Shown here piece after piece: positions 7,577 to 16,492 of a stretch of 64,000 nucleotides of DNA. Under the pieces are notes generated by a model. It was given only the letters and a program-made list of their open reading frames with translations. It ran no database searches and had not been told where the DNA came from. Within the stretch, counting starts at the first letter, position 1. The number at the start of each line of letters is the position of its first letter. The position numbers and the translations under genes were made by a program. Source of the DNA: Enterobacter sp. RIT418 (lineage in GTDB: Bacteria > Pseudomonadota > Gammaproteobacteria > Enterobacterales > Enterobacteriaceae); NCBI RefSeq assembly GCF_003057745.1, contig NZ_QBJD02000018.1:1-64000 (forward strand). Reading direction: 5' to 3'.

Positions 7577-9043
7577 ATGTCTGATTCAAACCCAATTTTG
7601 TTCTCCTCTGCGCAGAGCATCGACGCTTACCAGCAGGCGATTGAACAAAGCACTCAGGCTGTGATGCAGTGGCTGAAGCAGCCTGAGATGTATCAGGGCA
7701 AAACGGTCGCTGAGCTGCGCGACCGCATTACGCTGGATTTCAACCCGAAGGGGCTGGGCAACGAAGCGGCGATTGAACGCGCCGTGGAGTTCTTCCTGAA
7801 AGACAGCCTGTCCGTTCATCACCCGCAGTGCGTGGCGCACCTGCACTGCCCAAGCCTGGTCGTGAGCCAGGCGGCGGAAGTGCTGATCAACGCCACCAAC
7901 CAGAGCATGGACTCCTGGGATCAAAGCCCGTCCGCAACCATCATTGAGATCAAGCTGATCGAATGGCTGCGTACCCGCGTGGGTTATCAGGCTGGCGACG
8001 CGGGTGTCTTCACCAGCGGCGGTACCCAGAGCAACCTGATGGGCCTGATGCTGGCGCGCGATGCGTTCTTCGCGCGCCAGGGCCACTCCGTTCAGCAGGA
8101 CGGTCTGGTCGGCGATCTGCGCAAGATTCGCGTGCTGTGCTCCGAAAACGCCCACTTCTCCGTGCAGAAGAACATGGCGCTGATGGGGCTGGGCTACCAG
8201 TCCGTGGTGCAGGTGAAAACGGACGAGTTCTCGCGCATGGATCTCAGCGATCTGGCGGCGAAAATCGAGCAGTGCAACGCCAACGGCGAGCAGATTCTGG
8301 CGATTGTTGCGACCGCAGGTACCACCGATGCCGGTGCTATCGATCCGCTGCGCGCGATTGCCGAGCTGGCGGCGAAGCAGAACATCTGGGTGCACGTTGA
8401 TGCGGCCTGGGGCGGCGCGCTGCTGATGTCCGAGCAGTATCGCCACTACCTGGACGGCATTGAGCTGGTGGATTCCGTTACCCTGGACTTCCACAAGCAG
8501 TTCTTCCAGACCATCAGCTGCGGCGCGTTCCTGCTGAAAGAAGCGCGTCACTATGAGCTGATGCGCTATCAGGCGGCCTACCTGAACTCGGAGTTCGATG
8601 AAGAAGCGGGCGTGCCTAACCTGGTCTCCAAATCGCTGCAGACGACGCGCCGCTTCGACGCGCTGAAGCTGTGGATGAGCCTGGAAGCGCTGGGCCAGGA
8701 GCAGTACGCGGCGATTATCGATCACGGCGTGACGCTGGCGCAGCAGGTTGCGGCCTACGTGAAGGAGCAGCCTGCTCTGGAGCTGGTCATGCAGCCGCAG
8801 CTGGCAAGCGTACTCTTCCGCTTCCGCCCGCAGGCGCAGCTGGACGATGCGGGCGTTGCCCTGCTGAACCAGAAAATCGGCGATGCGCTGCTGGAATCCG
8901 GTCGTGCCAACGTTGGCGTGACCGAGCACAACGGCATCACCTGCCTGAAGCTTACCCTGCTGAACCCAACCGTGACGCTGGAGGACGTTAAGGTCCTGCT
9001 GTCTCTGGTTGAACGTACCGCGCAGGAAGTCATGGCCAAGTAA
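7577..9043 (+). CDS. ddc: L-2,4-diaminobutyrate decarboxylase
   Basis: 488 residues from ATG 7577; a TTG at 7565 is in frame but lies on the GGAG site. PLP-dependent group II decarboxylase that turns L-2,4-diaminobutyrate into 1,3-diaminopropane. Motifs in order: SPSATIIEIKLIEWL, GVFTSGGTQSNLMGLMLAR, ATAGTTDAGAIDPL, HVDAAWGGALL (Asp for the PLP nitrogen) and the Schiff-base Lys in LDFHKQFFQTISCGAFLL. Transcribed with dat and closed by a strong terminator. Diaminopropane is a polyamine and a building block of some hydroxamate siderophores, but no siderophore genes are in the window. Confidence 0.93.
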   Translation: MSDSNPILFSSAQSIDAYQQAIEQSTQAVMQWLKQPEMYQGKTVAELRDRITLDFNPKGLGNEAAIERAVEFFLKDSLSVHHPQCVAHLHCPSLVVSQAAEVLINATNQSMDSWDQSPSATIIEIKLIEWLRTRVGYQAGDAGVFTSGGTQSNLMGLMLARDAFFARQGHSVQQDGLVGDLRKIRVLCSENAHFSVQKNMALMGLGYQSVVQVKTDEFSRMDLSDLAAKIEQCNANGEQILAIVATAGTTDAGAIDPLRAIAELAAKQNIWVHVDAAWGGALLMSEQYRHYLDGIELVDSVTLDFHKQFFQTISCGAFLLKEARHYELMRYQAAYLNSEFDEEAGVPNLVSKSLQTTRRFDALKLWMSLEALGQEQYAAIIDHGVTLAQQVAAYVKEQPALELVMQPQLASVLFRFRPQAQLDDAGVALLNQKIGDALLESGRANVGVTEHNGITCLKLTLLNPTVTLEDVKVLLSLVERTAQEVMAK

Positions 9044-9049
9044 TGTCAG

Positions 9050-9080
9050 CCCCTCTCCTTACGGAGAGGGGTTATTTTAT
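9050..9080 (+). terminator. Terminator of dat-ddc, shared with the convergent ScsD-like gene
   Basis: CCCCTCTCC (9050-9058), loop TTAC, GGAGAGGGG (9063-9071), then TTATTTTAT. The hairpin ends just before the stop codon of the oncoming gene. Confidence 0.85.
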
Positions 9081-9592
9081 CGCCCCGCCCACCACATCCG
9101 TACTTTCATTCCCCAGTAGCTCGTCCAGCCGGTTGTCGTGCTGACCACCTGCCCTTTTGACACAATCACCAGCGTTGGCGTGACGCTCACCTGCCACTGC
9201 TGCGACAGCGCCCCGCGCGCATCGTTAATCACCGGCATCGTAAGCCGTTTCTTTTCCACCCAGCGCGCAAGCTTCGCGTCATCGCCGGAGCGCAGCGCGA
9301 TGCTCACCACGTTCCCGCCCTCTTTCGCCATCTTATCGACCGCTGGCGTCGTAAAGCGGCAAATGCTGCACCAGGTCGCCCAGACGTAAATCAGCAGCGG
9401 CCGCTCCTGGCTGAGCGCGGCGATATCGAACGTCCTGCCGTCGATGCTCTGCATCGGCGTCGCGCTGAAGCTGGCGGGCAAATCAGGTTTGCGGTATTGG
9501 TCCACGCCCCACATGACGGCCAGCGCCAGCAGAACGATAATGATCCCTTCTCGCGCCCAGCGGCGGAGCTTAGCGAATGTGCGGTTTTCCAT
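9077..9592 (-). CDS. ScsD-like membrane-anchored thiol oxidoreductase
   Basis: 171 residues. One N-terminal membrane anchor (GIIIVLLALAVMWGVDQY, residues about 16-33) puts a thioredoxin-fold domain in the periplasm. The active site is WATWCSICRF, with the typical cis-proline segment VSVTPTLVIV later. The CSIC dithiol and the size match ScsD of the Salmonella suppressor-of-copper-sensitivity cluster, which handles disulfides in copper-stressed cells. Here scsA, scsB and scsC are absent; the gene stands alone between ddc (convergent) and a LysR gene on the same strand, 70 bases upstream. A TlpA/ResA relative is the alternative name. Confidence 0.7.
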   Translation of the reverse strand: MENRTFAKLRRWAREGIIIVLLALAVMWGVDQYRKPDLPASFSATPMQSIDGRTFDIAALSQERPLLIYVWATWCSICRFTTPAVDKMAKEGGNVVSIALRSGDDAKLARWVEKKRLTMPVINDARGALSQQWQVSVTPTLVIVSKGQVVSTTTGWTSYWGMKVRMWWAGR

Positions 9593-9662
9593 GTTGACCT
9601 CGTGAGTAGACGAGGGTCATCTTAGCGAGCATTGCGCCGCCCCGCTGTAAAGAAGTGTCGCG

Positions 9663-10580
9663 TCAGGTTGCGCGCAGGGTTTCCAGCATCAGCGCAAAGC
9701 AGGATTCAATCAGCGGAGGCAGCGCCTGCGGCGCGCGCATCAGGGCCACCGTGCGGGCCAGCGCCGGCTGCTGAAGATGAACGACCTTAAGCTGCGGGTC
9801 CTGAAGATGGGTCGTATAAAGCTGGGGCAAAATAGCCACCGCGAGCCGGGAGCGCACCAGCCCGTACAGCGTTTCGATATAATCCACCTGATAGCGCGTG
9901 CGTAAAGAGAGGCGGTGGCTCTCCGCCAGCGCGTTGACCAGGCGCTGAATATTGCCTTTCGTGAAGACCGCGATATCACGGCCGGCCAGCTGCTTCCAGG
10001 GCAGGTGGGCCGAGGCGGCCAGCGGATCGTCCCGATGGACCACGGCAACAAACGGATCTTCCTGAATCGGAAACACGTCCAGATCGTCGGACACGCTGTT
10101 ATCGAGCGCGCCTATGCCGAAATCAATCTGCCCTTTCAGCAGCTGCGCCACCAGCCCATCGTTGGTTTGATCGTGAAACTCGACCTTCAGGCGAGGAAAC
10201 GCCTGCGCCAGCGCCTGCGGAAGCTGCGGGAATAAGATCGAACCGACGGAGGGGATCAGGCCGATCCGCACCGTACCGTCGCCGCCGGCCTGCACGATCC
10301 GCTGCATATCCTCGAACGCAAGCTGCGCGACGCTGACCACCCGCTGCGCGTGCGGCAGGATGGCATTGCCCAGCTCGGTTAGCGTCACGGCAGAGGCGGT
10401 ACGGTTAACCAGCTTGCCGCCCAGCACCGTTTCAATTTGCCGCAGGGCGCTGCTGAGCGCGGGCTGGCTAATCGCCAGCCTGCTGGCCGTATCCGTAAAA
10501 TGCCGCAGCTCGGCAAGGGTGACAAAGTACTGAAGCTGCCGAAGAGAGAGCGCGGGCAAGCGCTGCCAGGGTTCCGTCAT
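9663..10580 (-). CDS. LysR-family transcriptional regulator
   Basis: 305 residues from ATG 10580, chosen because GAG at 10587-10589 lies at proper distance; in-frame starts at 10583 and 10595 (GTG) are possible. N-terminal helix-turn-helix LRQLQYFVTLAELRHFTDTA then RLAISQPALSSALRQIE; the C-terminal co-inducer domain starts near residue 85 (DGTVRIGLIPSVGSILFPQL). The start resembles OxyR/CynR-type members. It is transcribed away from the adenine deaminase gene, with a palindrome between them, so the simplest inference is control of the purine genes. The effector is unknown. Confidence 0.8.
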   Translation of the reverse strand: MTEPWQRLPALSLRQLQYFVTLAELRHFTDTASRLAISQPALSSALRQIETVLGGKLVNRTASAVTLTELGNAILPHAQRVVSVAQLAFEDMQRIVQAGGDGTVRIGLIPSVGSILFPQLPQALAQAFPRLKVEFHDQTNDGLVAQLLKGQIDFGIGALDNSVSDDLDVFPIQEDPFVAVVHRDDPLAASAHLPWKQLAGRDIAVFTKGNIQRLVNALAESHRLSLRTRYQVDYIETLYGLVRSRLAVAILPQLYTTHLQDPQLKVVHLQQPALARTVALMRAPQALPPLIESCFALMLETLRAT

Positions 10581-10616
10581 CATTTTCTCTTTCACGCGTC
10601 GCAGAATAACCCGCGG

Positions 10617-10630
10617 TTATCGGGTGATAA
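10617..10630. promoter_or_regulatory. Palindrome between LysR gene and adenine deaminase gene
   Basis: TTATC-GGGT-GATAA fits the interrupted dyad (T-N11-A) expected for LysR-type binding; a further ATTTTATCAG follows. It lies 36 bases from the LysR start and 75 from the ade start, where a shared operator would be expected. Confidence 0.45.
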
Positions 10631-10705
10631 ATTTTATCAGCTAGGCAAACGTTTGCCGGGTGCATAGAGTAGCGTCATTATTTTGAAGCTGGAACCGTTT
10701 ATTGC

Positions 10706-12484
10706 ATGACTGCCGAAACCCGACGCCGCGCCGTACAGGCCGCGCGAGGCGAACTGCCTTTTGACCTGCTGCTCACCCAGGCCCAGATTATCGATATGGC
10801 GACCGGCGAGATCCGCGACGCCGACGTCGGTATCGTCGGCGAGCTGATTGCCAGCGTACACCCGCGCGGCAGCCGCAGCGATGCGCTTGAGACGCACGAT
10901 CTCAGCGGGCTTTACCTTTCTCCGGGCCTGATGGACACGCACGTCCATCTTGAAAGCTCGCACCTGCTGCCCGCCCGCTACGCGGAAATCGTGCTGGCGC
11001 AGGGCACGACGGCGGTTTTTTGGGACCCTCACGAGCTGGCGAACGTGCTCGGCATTGACGGCGTTCGCTTTGCGATTGAATCCACCCGCAACCTGCCGCT
11101 GCAGGTCATGGTCGCGGCACCATCGAGCGTGCCGTCTACGCCCGGGCTGGAGATGTCCGGCGCGGACCTTAACGGCGATGAGATGACGACCCTGCTCGGC
11201 TGGCCCGACGTGCGCGGCGTGGCGGAAGTGATGGATATGCACGGCGTGCTGAACGGCAGCCCGCGCATGATCGACATTCTGCAGGCGGGCCTGGAAAGCG
11301 GAAAGCTTATCGAAGGGCACGCCAGGGGGCTGAGCGGGGCGGATTTACAGGCCTATCTCGCGGCGGGCGTGACGTCCGATCACGAGCTGACCTCCGCGGA
11401 CGATGCGCTGGAAAAACTGCGCGCCGGCCTGACGCTCGAAATCCGCGGCTCGCATCCCTACCTGCTGCCCGATATCGTGAAGGCCCTGAAAACTCTGCCG
11501 CATCTCTCCTCGCAGATCACGGTTTGTACCGACGATGTGCCCCCCGATATGCTGCTGGAAAAAGGCGGCATTATCGCCCTCCTCAACCTGCTGATTGAGC
11601 ACGGGCTGGCGGCAACCGACGCGCTGCGCTTCGCCACGCTGAACGCCGCCATTCGCCTGCAGCGCAACGATCTTGGGCTGATCGCTGCCGGACGACGCGC
11701 GGATCTGGTCGCGTTTAATTCCCTGGATAAGCTGGCCGCTCGCCGGGTTTACGCCGGGGGCAAGCTGATTGCCCGCAACGGGGCGATGACTGAGCCAGTG
11801 ATATCCCCCGCGGCCTCATTGCCGCGCGATACCCTGCGGCTGTCTGCGCTCGCGGCTGATGATTTTCAGCTTCGCATCGAAGGTGCCAGCCACGGTATAG
11901 CCCGCCTGCGCCACATCAGCGGCGCGCGGTTTACCCGCTGGGGCGAAGTTGAAGTTAACGTCCACAGCGGACGCGTTGAAGTACCGGAAGGATTTAGCCT
12001 GATTTGGGTACAGCATCGCCACGGTCGCCATCAGGCCAAACCGCAGATTGCCCTGCTGGAAGGCTGGGGAGAGCTGCGCGGCGCGATAGCCACTAGCTAC
12101 TCGCACGATGCCCACAACCTGGTCGTGCTGGGACGCTCGCCGGAGGATATGGCGCTGGCGGCAAACGCGCTGATTCAAAGCGGGGGCGGCATGGCGCTGG
12201 CGCAGCGCGGGAAGATTATCTCGCACGTCGCGATGCCGATTGCCGGGATGCTGTCCGAACTGCCGCCGTCCGAGCTGGCGCAGCAGTTCCGCACGCTTCG
12301 CGATCGCAGCAGCGAGATTGCCGACTGGGAGCCGCCGTATCGCGTCTTTAAGGCGATAGAGGGCACGTGTCTTGCCTGCAACGCCGGGCCGCATTTGACC
12401 GACCTTGGATTGACCGACGGCACCACGCGCCAGATTGTCGATCCGCTCATTTCGTACCGGGAAACGCCGGACGCCACGCAATAA
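10706..12484 (+). CDS. ade: Adenine deaminase family protein
   Basis: 592 residues. Amidohydrolase that deaminates adenine to hypoxanthine and ammonia. Metal-site motifs: GLMDTHVHLESSHLLP near residue 75, WDPHELANVLG, EGHARGLSGADLQAYLAAG, TSDHELTS and VCTDDVPPDMLLEKGG. The C-terminal Ade-specific half includes SYSHDAHNLVVLGRSPEDMA and QSGGGMALAQRGK. Length fits Ade (588 in E. coli), but the sequence is clearly divergent from E. coli YicP, so this may be a second Ade lineage, not the orthologue. No strong ribosome site is seen before ATG 10706. A purine permease gene follows after 20 bases, making an uptake-plus-deamination unit. Confidence 0.88.
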   Translation: MTAETRRRAVQAARGELPFDLLLTQAQIIDMATGEIRDADVGIVGELIASVHPRGSRSDALETHDLSGLYLSPGLMDTHVHLESSHLLPARYAEIVLAQGTTAVFWDPHELANVLGIDGVRFAIESTRNLPLQVMVAAPSSVPSTPGLEMSGADLNGDEMTTLLGWPDVRGVAEVMDMHGVLNGSPRMIDILQAGLESGKLIEGHARGLSGADLQAYLAAGVTSDHELTSADDALEKLRAGLTLEIRGSHPYLLPDIVKALKTLPHLSSQITVCTDDVPPDMLLEKGGIIALLNLLIEHGLAATDALRFATLNAAIRLQRNDLGLIAAGRRADLVAFNSLDKLAARRVYAGGKLIARNGAMTEPVISPAASLPRDTLRLSALAADDFQLRIEGASHGIARLRHISGARFTRWGEVEVNVHSGRVEVPEGFSLIWVQHRHGRHQAKPQIALLEGWGELRGAIATSYSHDAHNLVVLGRSPEDMALAANALIQSGGGMALAQRGKIISHVAMPIAGMLSELPPSELAQQFRTLRDRSSEIADWEPPYRVFKAIEGTCLACNAGPHLTDLGLTDGTTRQIVDPLISYRETPDATQ

Positions 12485-12504
12485 TACTGAAGGAGAGCCG
12501 GATA

Positions 12505-13848
12505 ATGGCCGACAATACCGTTAATACGCCAGCACCAGGGAGCTGGCTTGAGCGCCGTTTCGCACTGCGAGCGCGCGGGAGCACCGTACGAACAGAGTGT
12601 CTGGCCGGCATTACCGGCTTTCTGGCGGCCGCGTATCTGCTGGTGGTGATCCCCGGGCTACTGGCCGTGGGCGGAATGGACAAAGGCGCCGCAACGACCG
12701 GCACCATTCTGGTATTTGTCGCCGGCACGCTGCTGATGGCGTTTTACGCGAACCTGCCGTTTATCGTCGGGCCGGGCATCGGCGGCTCGGTGCTGGTCGG
12801 CGTGACGCTGGCGGGAAGCGAGGGTATTGGCTGGCAAATCGGCCTGGGCATTGCCTGCTGGTCGGGCATTTTGTTCTTTTTGCTGACGCGCTTCGGGCTT
12901 CGCGAAGTGGTCACGCGCTCGGTACCCCAGTCCATTAAGCTGGGCCTGACCGCGTCCATCGGACTGTTTGTCGCCGTGCTCGGTTTCAGAAACGCGGGGC
13001 TGGTGCTGGCAAACGCGAAAACGAACGCGCTGATGCTCGGGGATTTCCTCTCACCCGCCGCGCTGGTGGCACTGTCCGGGCTGTTTCTGGCCATCGCCCT
13101 GCAGGCCCGCCGCATTCCGGGCGCTATCCTGTGGGCCATTCTGTTCGCCACGCTCGTCGGCATCCCAATGGGCGTGACTAAATTACCCGCCAGCCTTATC
13201 GATGCCCCCCACTCGCTCACGCCGGTGCTGGGCCAGATCGACATGATCGGCGCGCTTAACATCGCCTTCCTGCCGTTCCTGTTCGTCTTTTTCGCGTCCG
13301 AGTTTTTCTCCACCATGGGGACGACGCTGGCCGTGGGCGGCGAAGCGGGTTTGCTGGACGACGAAGGCAATATGCCGCATATCAATCGCCCCTTTATGGT
13401 GGACTCTATTGCGGCCGCGATTGGCCCTTGGGTGGGTATTCCGGCCGCAACGGCGCTGATTGAGTCTTCCGCTGCCGCAGAAGCCGGGGGCAAAACCGGC
13501 ATGACCGCGCTGGCCGCCGCCGTGATGTTCCTGCTGATGCTGCTGTTTACCCCGGTGGCGCTCATGTTCCCTAAAGAAGCGACCGCGCCAGCGCTAATTC
13601 TGATTGGGCTGAACATGTTCAGCGGCCTGCGAAAAGTCGATTTAGCGAACTTCACCGACGGCCTGCCGGTGCTGATGATGGTCATGATTACGCTGATTGC
13701 CAACAGCTTCGGGACGGGCATCGCGGGGGGACTGCTGTTTTACATTGTGATCAAGGCGATTGCCGGGAAATGGCGCGAAATCCCCGTTGGTCTTTGGGTT
13801 CTCGCCATTCCCCTGGTCTACTACTTTGCCACGCTGGTGAGGCACTAG
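12505..13848 (+). CDS. NCS2-family purine permease (AzgA/AdeP group)
   Basis: 447 residues from ATG 12505 (AGGAG at 12491-12495); an open frame extends further upstream but only through ade. About 13 hydrophobic segments. AzgA-like signatures: TVRTECLAGITGFLAAAYLL at the N-terminus, NLPFIVGPGIGGSVLVGVTL, GLTASIGLFVAVLGF and FFASEFFSTMGTTLAVGGEA, then AATALIESSAAAEAGGKTGM. Members import adenine, hypoxanthine or guanine with protons. Its place behind the adenine deaminase suggests adenine as substrate. Its stop codon shares the bases CTAG (13845-13848) with the stop of the convergent wzc gene. Confidence 0.88.
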   Translation: MADNTVNTPAPGSWLERRFALRARGSTVRTECLAGITGFLAAAYLLVVIPGLLAVGGMDKGAATTGTILVFVAGTLLMAFYANLPFIVGPGIGGSVLVGVTLAGSEGIGWQIGLGIACWSGILFFLLTRFGLREVVTRSVPQSIKLGLTASIGLFVAVLGFRNAGLVLANAKTNALMLGDFLSPAALVALSGLFLAIALQARRIPGAILWAILFATLVGIPMGVTKLPASLIDAPHSLTPVLGQIDMIGALNIAFLPFLFVFFASEFFSTMGTTLAVGGEAGLLDDEGNMPHINRPFMVDSIAAAIGPWVGIPAATALIESSAAAEAGGKTGMTALAAAVMFLLMLLFTPVALMFPKEATAPALILIGLNMFSGLRKVDLANFTDGLPVLMMVMITLIANSFGTGIAGGLLFYIVIKAIAGKWREIPVGLWVLAIPLVYYFATLVRH

Positions 13849-16043
13849 CGCTCGCGTGATTTACGTTCCGGATTATAGCTGTAGTCGTAGTGGCTATTTC
13901 CGGAGCTGTAATAAAGCGCGGCAGATTTCACGATATCGTTGAGAAGCATACCGCTGACCCTGGCACCCACCTGCTGCAGGCGTTTTATACTGTTCTCGAC
14001 CTCTTTCGAACTGGTTTTATCGAAACGGGTGACGAGAATGAGCGTCGCCGCCGCTCTGGCAATCAGGGCGGCATCGGTGACGGCAAGCACCGGTGGCGTA
14101 TCAACAATGACCATATCGTAATGCTCATCCGCCCATGCCATCACGGCATGTAGCCGCTCGCTCAGCAGCAGTTCAGAAGGAAGATGCGGGTCCGGGCCGC
14201 GCGTCATCACGTCAAAACCCCCCTTCTGGTAGCGCTGAATTGCGTCCCGATGCTCGCAGGCTCCTTCAAGCACGGAGGACAACCCGCGCTGGTTGCTGAG
14301 GTTAAAAATATTATCCACATAGCCAGCGCGCATGTCGGCGTCGATAAATAGCGTTTTTTTCCCCGCCTGCGCGGCAATCGCCGCCAGCGACGTGCTGACC
14401 AGAGTTTTACCACAGTCCTGAGTCGGCCCGGTAAACATCACCACGCTGTTCATGGTGTCCATCATGGTGAAGTGTAGGCTGGTTCGCAGCCCCCGGATTG
14501 CCTCAACAAACATATCCGCAGGCCGGTCCACGGGCAGGAAAGGGATATCCGAGGTTTTATGCTGCCAGTGCGAGCTAAAGGGGACCTTGCTGCGCAGGTG
14601 CGTTTTTTTCCATAGCCATGCGGATCGCGGCAGCGTTGCCAGAACGGGGATCCCGTGCACCTCAAGCTGTTCAGAGGTGGTGATACCGCGTTTAAGCGCC
14701 ACGCGCACCAGCACGCCGCCTGCGGAAACCATCGCCCCAAGCAGCACGCCCATCACCACGATCAGCATCTTTCTGGGTTTTATCGGATCGGGTTTGGTGA
14801 CCGCAGGGTCGATGATGCGCACATTCCCAATCGCGCTGGAACGAGAAATATTGAGCTCCTGCTGGCGCGTCAAAAGCTGCTGGTAGATTTCACGCCCGGA
14901 CTCTACGTCGCGGCTGAGACGTATAATTTCCTGCTGCGTGGAAGGCATGCTTGAGACGCGACTATTTAATCGCGCCCGTTCCTGCTCAAGCGTCTTGCGT
15001 TTGTCCTGCAGTGCGCGATAGGTTGGGTGATCCTTTTTAAACAGCTGCGAGATCTCCGCTTCGCGGAAGGTGAGCTCGTTAAGCTGGTTTTCGACGTTGA
15101 CGACCCGATCCAGCACCGATTTCGCCTCAAGGGTTAAGTCAACGGAATCGCGCTTTTTCCGGTAATCATTCAGGCGAACCTCTGCCTCATTCAGTTCACC
15201 GCTGATTTTGGGCAACTGATGCTGCAGGAAAGCCAGGCTGCGGGCGTCATGTGCCTGCTGGCGGGCAACGTTTTGACGCAGGTAGCTTTCCGCGATCGTA
15301 TTCAGCTCCAGCGCGATGCTATCCGGATCGTGGCCGGTTAACGTCAGGGTGAGCATGCCGCTCTGCTTCGCCGATTCAGTGACCGTCAGGCGCTTTTGAA
15401 GCGAATGGATAACGTCAAGCCGGGGCAACGATTTCAGGGTGAACTGCGTTCCTGGCTCGGCATCAAGCGCTGTCACCAGCAGCGAGACGCCCTCTTTCGC
15501 CAGCGGTTTACCTACCGTTCCCTGGGCACGGAGATTTTCACCTTCAAGTAAATACTCCCCCGCACCAAGTGCGGTCAGGATAAGCTCCTGACGCTGCCCT
15601 TCCGCCAGAGGAATATGCAGCCCTTCGACCGCAATAGCGCCTTCTTTATGCCCCTGCATCCACTTCCACAGCGGGCCCACAATCGGCAGCATACGCTGGC
15701 GTACCTGCCGAGTCAGCCCAAGCTTGTCGACGGTTTCCCCAAGGATCATGCGCGATTTAAGCAGCAATATCTCCGGCGCTACGTCGGGTGAAAGGCCAGA
15801 ATCAAGCTGGCTTAAACTTTTAAGCAGGCCGTTTTCCTGTTTCGCCTCGATTTGGATCAGGGCATCCGCCTGGTACACGGGCGTTGAAAAACAGGCGTAC
15901 ATTGCGGAAAAAGCGGCAAACAGAAGCGTAATGCTTAAAATGATAACGCGGTGGTCGATCATCTCGCCGAGCAAGCGAATCAGATCGATCTCACCTTTTT
16001 GGGATGAGACAGCCCCATAGCTGTCAGTGGTGTAAGACGACAT
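13845..16043 (-). CDS. wzc: Wzc-type polysaccharide co-polymerase / tyrosine autokinase
   Basis: 732 residues from ATG 16043, which overlaps the stop of wzb (TAATG). Two membrane helices (about 32-50 and 430-450) flank a long periplasmic coiled-coil domain (Wzz-like). The cytoplasmic kinase has Walker A in FTGPTQDCGKTLVS (Lys546), Walker A' LFIDADMRAG and Walker B MVIVDTPPVLAV. The tail ALYYSSGNSHYDYSYNPE carries five tyrosines for autophosphorylation, fewer than the seven usually counted in E. coli Wzc. It controls assembly of an exported polysaccharide together with Wza and Wzb. No polymerase, flippase or glycosyltransferase follows, so the polymer it serves is made elsewhere; it could be an Etk/YccC-like paralogue instead of colanic-acid Wzc. 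Confidence 0.88.
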   Translation of the reverse strand: MSSYTTDSYGAVSSQKGEIDLIRLLGEMIDHRVIILSITLLFAAFSAMYACFSTPVYQADALIQIEAKQENGLLKSLSQLDSGLSPDVAPEILLLKSRMILGETVDKLGLTRQVRQRMLPIVGPLWKWMQGHKEGAIAVEGLHIPLAEGQRQELILTALGAGEYLLEGENLRAQGTVGKPLAKEGVSLLVTALDAEPGTQFTLKSLPRLDVIHSLQKRLTVTESAKQSGMLTLTLTGHDPDSIALELNTIAESYLRQNVARQQAHDARSLAFLQHQLPKISGELNEAEVRLNDYRKKRDSVDLTLEAKSVLDRVVNVENQLNELTFREAEISQLFKKDHPTYRALQDKRKTLEQERARLNSRVSSMPSTQQEIIRLSRDVESGREIYQQLLTRQQELNISRSSAIGNVRIIDPAVTKPDPIKPRKMLIVVMGVLLGAMVSAGGVLVRVALKRGITTSEQLEVHGIPVLATLPRSAWLWKKTHLRSKVPFSSHWQHKTSDIPFLPVDRPADMFVEAIRGLRTSLHFTMMDTMNSVVMFTGPTQDCGKTLVSTSLAAIAAQAGKKTLFIDADMRAGYVDNIFNLSNQRGLSSVLEGACEHRDAIQRYQKGGFDVMTRGPDPHLPSELLLSERLHAVMAWADEHYDMVIVDTPPVLAVTDAALIARAAATLILVTRFDKTSSKEVENSIKRLQQVGARVSGMLLNDIVKSAALYYSSGNSHYDYSYNPERKSRER

Positions 16044-16492
16044 TAATGCTTCATTCCTTGTTGACCCAAACGGCGAGCCCATTCCTGACTGGCTTTGCCC
16101 AACTGCTCGAAGACGTATTCGAACGTTTCACGACTTTTACAGTACGGATCGGGGATGTTTTGCTGCTCCAGCCAGTGGCCAAAAAGCAGTGATTTACCCC
16201 GGGTTTCCGGTGCGATATCGGCGATATAGCGAAGATGTTCTGACTCCATCACCAGAATAAGATCGGACGTCTGCATCAGGCTGCGCGTTAGCCTGCGCGC
16301 CACGTGCCCGTCGAGCGAGATGCCGTGGCGCATGGCAACGTCCCTCGCACCGCTGTCCGCCGGGCGCCCCTCAAGGCCCATCACCCCCGCGGAGGTGACC
16401 TGCTTGCCCGGCAGAAGCTGTCGCAACAGCCGCTCCGCGATGGGAGAGCGGCAGATATTTCCGGTGCACACCACCAGTATCGAATTGAACAT
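16043..16492 (-). CDS. wzb: Low-molecular-weight protein tyrosine phosphatase (Wzb/Etp type)
   Basis: 149 residues from ATG 16492, overlapping the wza stop by one base. The phosphate loop is VCTGNICRSP (Cys9, Arg15, Ser16) near the N-terminus and the acid is in IPDPYCKSRETF near residue 115. It removes phosphate from the tyrosine tail of Wzc, which polymer assembly requires. One-base TAATG overlaps on both sides tie its translation to wza and wzc. Confidence 0.93.
   Translation of the reverse strand: MFNSILVVCTGNICRSPIAERLLRQLLPGKQVTSAGVMGLEGRPADSGARDVAMRHGISLDGHVARRLTRSLMQTSDLILVMESEHLRYIADIAPETRGKSLLFGHWLEQQNIPDPYCKSRETFEYVFEQLGKASQEWARRLGQQGMKH

Noticed and set aside
6452..8929. Long ORFs antisense to dat and ddc
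   Set aside because: Shadow frames of two well-supported PLP enzymes.
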